64,000 nt of DNA from Erythrobacter sp. WG (lineage in GTDB: Bacteria > Pseudomonadota > Alphaproteobacteria > Sphingomonadales > Sphingomonadaceae): contig NZ_JAPFGY010000012.1 in assembly GCF_026586795.1 (NCBI RefSeq), positions 1 through 64,000 on the forward strand, given 5' to 3'. The translations under genes were made by a program, and so were the position numbers. The notes under the pieces are model-generated. The model ran no database searches. It saw only the letters and a list, made by a program, of their open reading frames with translations, and had not been told where the DNA came from. This document shows positions 60,382 to 64,000 of this stretch, piece by piece (positions within the stretch are counted from its first letter, which is position 1; each line of letters opens with the position of its first letter).

Positions 60382-62652
60382 ATGCGCATGGCAACACTCG
60401 CGGCGGCCACCGCCGCGCTGGCTCTTATGGCAGCGGCGGGGGCGGCGGCCGCCCCGCGCTATGCGGCGAGCATCACCCGCACCACCTACGGCATCCCCCA
60501 TATCCAGGCAAAGGACTGGCGCGGCGTCGGCTACGGCGTCGCCTATGCCTATGCCGAGGACAATGTCTGCATGCTTGCCGAGGAATTCGCCACGGTCGCG
60601 GGCGAACGCTCGCGCTTCTGGGGCCCCGAAGGCACGGCGACGCTCGGCTTCGACACGGTCGACAACCTCTCCTCGGACGTGTTCTTCCGCGCCGTGGTGG
60701 ATCTTGCGGCCCTGCGCGCAGGGATACCGAAGCAGCCCGCGCGCGTGCAGCAGCTCGTCGAAGGCTATGTCGCGGGCTACAACCGCTTCCTGAGGGACAA
60801 GGGCGATGCCGGCCTCCCCGCCGAATGCCGGGGCAAGCCCTGGGTGCGCCCGATCACGGCCGACGATTTCCTGCGGCTGAACGAGAAGCAGATCCTGCTG
60901 GCAAGTTCGCTCAACCTCGCCGCCCCCATCGCCAACGCCGCGCCCCCGGGCAAGGCGGCGCCCAAGGTGTCCCTCACCCTGCCCGATCCCAGGGAACTCG
61001 GCGTCGGCAGCAACGGCTGGGCGTTCGGCGGCGATGCGACCGCGAACGGGCGCGGCATGGTGATCGGCAACCCGCACTTCCCGTGGAAGGGCCCGAGCCG
61101 CTTCTGGCAGATGCATATCACCGGCCCCGACGGCTACAACGCGATGGGCGTCGGCATCGCCGGCACGCCGATCGTGACGCTGGGCTTCAACAAGGACGTC
61201 GCCTGGACCCACACCGTCACCGCCGCGCGGCACTTCACGCTGTTCCAGCTCGCGCTCGATCCGGCCGATCCGACCCGCTACATGATCGACGGGCAGAGCG
61301 AGGCGATGACCCCGGTGACCGTCACCGTGCCGATGCCCGATGGCGCCGCGCCGGTCACCCGCACGCTCTACACCACCCGCTTCGGCCCGGTCTTCACCGT
61401 GCCTGCGCGCGGCATCGCCTGGAGCGCGCAGACCGCTTTCGCCCTCAAGGACGCGAACCGCGGCAACCAGCGCGGGCTGGAGGCATGGCTGCGCATCGGC
61501 ACGGCGAAGAACGTGGGCGAGGTGAAGACGGCGGTGAGCGAGACGCTCGGCATTCCCTGGGTCAACACCATCGCCGCCGACCGCTACGGCGACGCGCTCC
61601 ATGCCGACGTCACCGCCGTCCCGAACGTATCGGCCGACAAGGCCAAGGCCTGCGCGACGCCGCTCTCGGGCCTGTTCGCCGAGCTTGCGGTGCTGCTCGA
61701 CGGGAGCAAATCGGCCTGCGACTGGGACAATGCCCCCGGCACGCCCGCACCCGGCCTGATGCCCGCGAGCGACCAGGCGGCGACCACCGTGAGGAGCTGG
61801 CTCACCAACTCCAATGACAGCTACTGGATCAGCAACCCCGCCATGCCGCACCCGCGCTTGTCGCCGGTGCTGGGCGCGTGGGGCACGCCGCTGTCCTTGC
61901 GCACGCGGTCTAACTTTCTCGAGACCCCCGCAGCGCTCGGCGGGGGCAAGCTCGACCATGCACGGGCCGAAGCGCTCGCCTTCGCCAACAAGAGCCTCGC
62001 CGCCGACATGGCGGTGGAGCCGCTGCTGGCGCTGTGCGGCGGGGCTGCGGCGGGAAGCCCGGCGGCGCGCGGGTGCGCGGCGCTCACCGGGTGGGATCGC
62101 CGCTTCGAGAACGCAAGCCGCGGCGCGGCGCTGTTCCGCGCCTTCTGGAGCCGCGCGGCGCGGGTGCCGGGCCTGTGGAGCATACCCTTCGACCCCGCCG
62201 ATCCGGTCAACACCCCCCGCGACCTTGCCACAGGCAAGGTGGGCGACAAGCTGCTCGCCGCGCTCGGCGAGGCGGTGGAGGAATTGGACAAGGCCGGGAT
62301 CGCGCTGGGCGCCCCGTGGGGCGAGGTGCAGCGCTTCATGTCCGGCAACGCGGCGATACCGGTCCACGGCGGCCCCGGCGCGGCGGGCGTGCTCAACGTG
62401 ATGGAATCGCTGCCCGCCCCCGCCGGCCTCGCCCCGCGCCACGGGACGAGCTACATCCAGGTGGTCGGCTTCGATGCGAAGGGGCCGGTGGCGGACGCGA
62501 TCCTCAGCTATTCGCAGTCCACCGATCCCGCCTCGCCCCACCACGCCGACCAGACCCGCGCCTATGCCGAGAAGCGCTGGGCGCGCCTGCCCTTCACCCC
62601 GGCCGAGATCAGGGCGCAGGCGATCGGCAAGACCCGGCGCATCGCGGAGTGA
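60382..62652 (+). CDS. Penicillin/AHL-acylase family Ntn hydrolase
   Basis: 756 aa. Signal peptide (ATLAAATAALALMAAAGAAA), alpha chain beginning ITRTTYGIPHIQAKDWRGVG and YAYAEDNVCMLAEEFATVAG, and the self-cleavage site GVGSNGWAFGGDATANGRGM with nucleophile Ser210. Beta chain has IGNPHFPWKGPSRFWQMHIT. Closest to PvdQ/QuiP-type N-acyl-homoserine-lactone and aculeacin acylases. Could degrade signals, antibiotics or other acylated amines in the periplasm; substrate not predicted. Its stop overlaps the next GTG. Confidence 0.92.
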   Translation: MRMATLAAATAALALMAAAGAAAAPRYAASITRTTYGIPHIQAKDWRGVGYGVAYAYAEDNVCMLAEEFATVAGERSRFWGPEGTATLGFDTVDNLSSDVFFRAVVDLAALRAGIPKQPARVQQLVEGYVAGYNRFLRDKGDAGLPAECRGKPWVRPITADDFLRLNEKQILLASSLNLAAPIANAAPPGKAAPKVSLTLPDPRELGVGSNGWAFGGDATANGRGMVIGNPHFPWKGPSRFWQMHITGPDGYNAMGVGIAGTPIVTLGFNKDVAWTHTVTAARHFTLFQLALDPADPTRYMIDGQSEAMTPVTVTVPMPDGAAPVTRTLYTTRFGPVFTVPARGIAWSAQTAFALKDANRGNQRGLEAWLRIGTAKNVGEVKTAVSETLGIPWVNTIAADRYGDALHADVTAVPNVSADKAKACATPLSGLFAELAVLLDGSKSACDWDNAPGTPAPGLMPASDQAATTVRSWLTNSNDSYWISNPAMPHPRLSPVLGAWGTPLSLRTRSNFLETPAALGGGKLDHARAEALAFANKSLAADMAVEPLLALCGGAAAGSPAARGCAALTGWDRRFENASRGAALFRAFWSRAARVPGLWSIPFDPADPVNTPRDLATGKVGDKLLAALGEAVEELDKAGIALGAPWGEVQRFMSGNAAIPVHGGPGAAGVLNVMESLPAPAGLAPRHGTSYIQVVGFDAKGPVADAILSYSQSTDPASPHHADQTRAYAEKRWARLPFTPAEIRAQAIGKTRRIAE

Positions 62653-63365
62653 CCCTGCCGCAGGCGCTCGCCTTCGACGTATTCGGCACGGTGGTCGATT
62701 GGCGCACCGGCATCGCTCGGCAATCGGCCGGCTTCCTCGCCGAGGTGGGCCTCGGCGCACGCGATCCTGCCGCCTTCGCCGACGCGTGGCGCGCGCAATA
62801 CCTCGCGGCGATGGCAGGGATGAGAGCATCGGGCCGCGCCTTCGTGCCGCTCGATGTGCTCCACCGCGAGATGCTCGAGACGGCCCTTCGCGATTGGGGC
62901 ATCGATCCGGCTGCGTGCAAGGAGACGCTGCTCGCCGAGTGGACCCGCGCCTGGCACCGGCTCGATCCCTGGCCCGACGCGGTCGAGGGCCTGACCCGGC
63001 TCAAGGTGCGCTTTCCGATCGTCACCCTGTCGAACGGCAACGTCGCGCTGCTGATGAACATGGCCCGCCGCGCGGGCCTGCCGTGGGACGCGATCCTCGG
63101 CGCGGAGGTGAGCGGGGTCTACAAGCCCGATCCCCGCGCTTATCTCGCCACCGCCGAACTGCTGCAAATGGAGCCGGGCGCGCTGTGCCTCGTCGCCGCG
63201 CACCACAGCGATCTCGCCGCCGCGCGCGCCTCGGGGCTACTTGCCGCCCATGTCGCGCGCCCGCACGAATATGGCGGCGCCCCGGCGCCCGACGCGCATC
63301 ACAGGCAGGCATGGGACTGGTCGGCGACGAGCCTCACCGACCTCGCAGACCAGCTCGGCTGCTGA
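62649..63365 (+). CDS. Haloacid dehalogenase type II (HAD)
   Basis: 238 aa. HAD motif I as AFDVFGTVVDWRTGIARQSA, motif II TLSNGN, motif III and IV in SGVYKPDPRAYLATAELLQM and VAAHHSDLAAARASGLLAAH. The order and cap match 2-haloacid dehalogenases, replacing halogen by hydroxyl. GTG start overlapping the acylase stop. Could equally be a phosphatase-like relative. Confidence 0.9.
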   Translation: MTLPQALAFDVFGTVVDWRTGIARQSAGFLAEVGLGARDPAAFADAWRAQYLAAMAGMRASGRAFVPLDVLHREMLETALRDWGIDPAACKETLLAEWTRAWHRLDPWPDAVEGLTRLKVRFPIVTLSNGNVALLMNMARRAGLPWDAILGAEVSGVYKPDPRAYLATAELLQMEPGALCLVAAHHSDLAAARASGLLAAHVARPHEYGGAPAPDAHHRQAWDWSATSLTDLADQLGC

Positions 63366-63403
63366 GCTGAGGCCGCCGCCGGGACGAGGCGGTCATGGCG
63401 GGC

Positions 63404-64000
63404 TCATGCCAGCGGCAGGCGCAGGGTGGCGATGGTTCCGCCGCCGGGTGCATCGCCAAGGACGAAGCTGCCGCGCTGCTGCACGGCAAAGTCGCGCACG
63501 ATGCTCAGCCCCAGACCCGCCCCGCCCGTGTCGCGGTTGCGCGAGCCTTCGCCGCGTTCGAAAGGGCGCATCAGCCGCTCGCGCTCGGCAGCCGGAATGC
63601 CCGGCCCTGCATCCTCGACCGAGATCAGCACATCGGTTCCCGCCAGCGCGGTCGTGACCGTCCCGCCGCCGGCATAGGCGATGGCGTTGCGCAGGAGGTT
63701 CTCGATCGCCCGGCGCAGGGCCGGTTCCGGCACGCGCACCTGCGCATCCGCGCCGGGCGCCAGACGGAGGCCCCGCGTTCCGGCATTCATCTCCTCGACG
63801 ATCAGTGCAAGGACGGAGCGCACATCGACGAGCGCGGCAGGCGCGGCGGCATCGCGGGCGAAGTCGAGCACCTCGCCGATCATCGCCTGCATCCGCTCGA
63901 CATCGTGGACCATCCGCGACCGTTGCGGTTCCGGCACGCCCTCGATGCGAAGGCGCAGGCCCGTCAGCGGGGTGCGCAGATCGTGCGCGATGGCGGTGAG
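63404..64000 (-). CDS. Sensor histidine kinase, C-terminal part (truncated by window edge)
   Basis: 198 residues are visible. H-box AHDLRTPLTGLRLRIE with the phosphorylated His, N-box RRAIENLLRNAIAYA, G1 SVEDAGPGIP, and G2 GGAGLGLSIVRDF. The sensor and HAMP parts lie beyond 64000. EnvZ-like class by the box spacing. No response regulator in view; it should lie upstream of the kinase gene beyond the edge. Confidence 0.93.
   Translation of the reverse strand, partial: LTAIAHDLRTPLTGLRLRIEGVPEPQRSRMVHDVERMQAMIGEVLDFARDAAAPAALVDVRSVLALIVEEMNAGTRGLRLAPGADAQVRVPEPALRRAIENLLRNAIAYAGGGTVTTALAGTDVLISVEDAGPGIPAAERERLMRPFERGEGSRNRDTGGAGLGLSIVRDFAVQQRGSFVLGDAPGGGTIATLRLPLA

Overview
GC-rich DNA (about two thirds G+C by eye) from an alphaproteobacterium. 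Gene order and family content point to the Sphingomonadales, most likely Erythrobacteraceae (Erythrobacter/Porphyrobacter type): tolQRA behind ybgC, a his block ending in a HIT protein, a lycopene-cyclase carotenoid cluster (crtY-crtI-crtB), a MipA/OmpV porin, a TorF-type outer-membrane protein, and the palindromic intergenic repeats common in this order. The taxonomic call is inference. No rRNA, tRNA, CRISPR array, integrase or transposase was recognised.

Layout. 1-1.9 kb: ybgC-tolQ-tolR-tolA (cell-envelope energy transduction; tolA runs off the edge). 2.0-5.9 kb: hisB-yciI-hisH-hisA-hisF-hisE-HIT, almost all overlapping. 6.0-9.9 kb: sspB, a small unknown, gmk and a large exported M3 peptidase. 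10.0-19.5 kb: acyl-CoA metabolism. One arm holds an SDR and two acyl-CoA dehydrogenases separated by a small PH-domain protein; divergent from it are a GPH-type transporter, an ACAD10/11-like dehydrogenase, a zinc alcohol dehydrogenase and an APH-fold kinase. 19.5-28 kb: dapD, several small membrane or stress-type proteins, an M19 dipeptidase, SWIB, PEBP, an S41 lipoprotein and an antenna-less photolyase-like protein. 28-32.4 kb: a short HPF-like protein, CspA, a diguanylate cyclase, a hydrophilin-like protein, and a divergent pair of accessory-type genes (HTH protein and DUF2726). 32.5-37.8 kb: RidA, thiC under a TPP riboswitch, and a complete BigR-type sulfide/persulfide detoxification locus. 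37.8-45.2 kb: amidohydrolase, MipA, and the carotenoid genes, interrupted by a repeat-bounded DUF559 nuclease gene and a LOG-family gene. 45.2-53.6 kb: biotin-dependent acyl-CoA carboxylase, two-way MFS, dinB, NUDIX, pgl and dps. 53.7-57.6 kb: phosphate scavenging (PhoX and beta-propeller phytase) and an SDR. 57.9-64 kb: two outer-membrane proteins sharing a duplicated 5' leader hairpin, a penicillin/AHL-acylase family hydrolase, a type II HAD dehalogenase, and the end of a sensor kinase.

The most unusual structure is a family of about 45-50 bp palindromic arms. They occur as inverted pairs inside operons (his, crt, acyl-CoA carboxylase), usually starting at a TGA stop codon. At 43.16-43.63 kb the space between two near-identical arms is filled by a DUF559 PD-(D/E)XK-type nuclease gene whose C-terminus is encoded by the repeat. 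That arrangement resembles REPIN/RAYT systems, with a different protein in the position of the partner enzyme.
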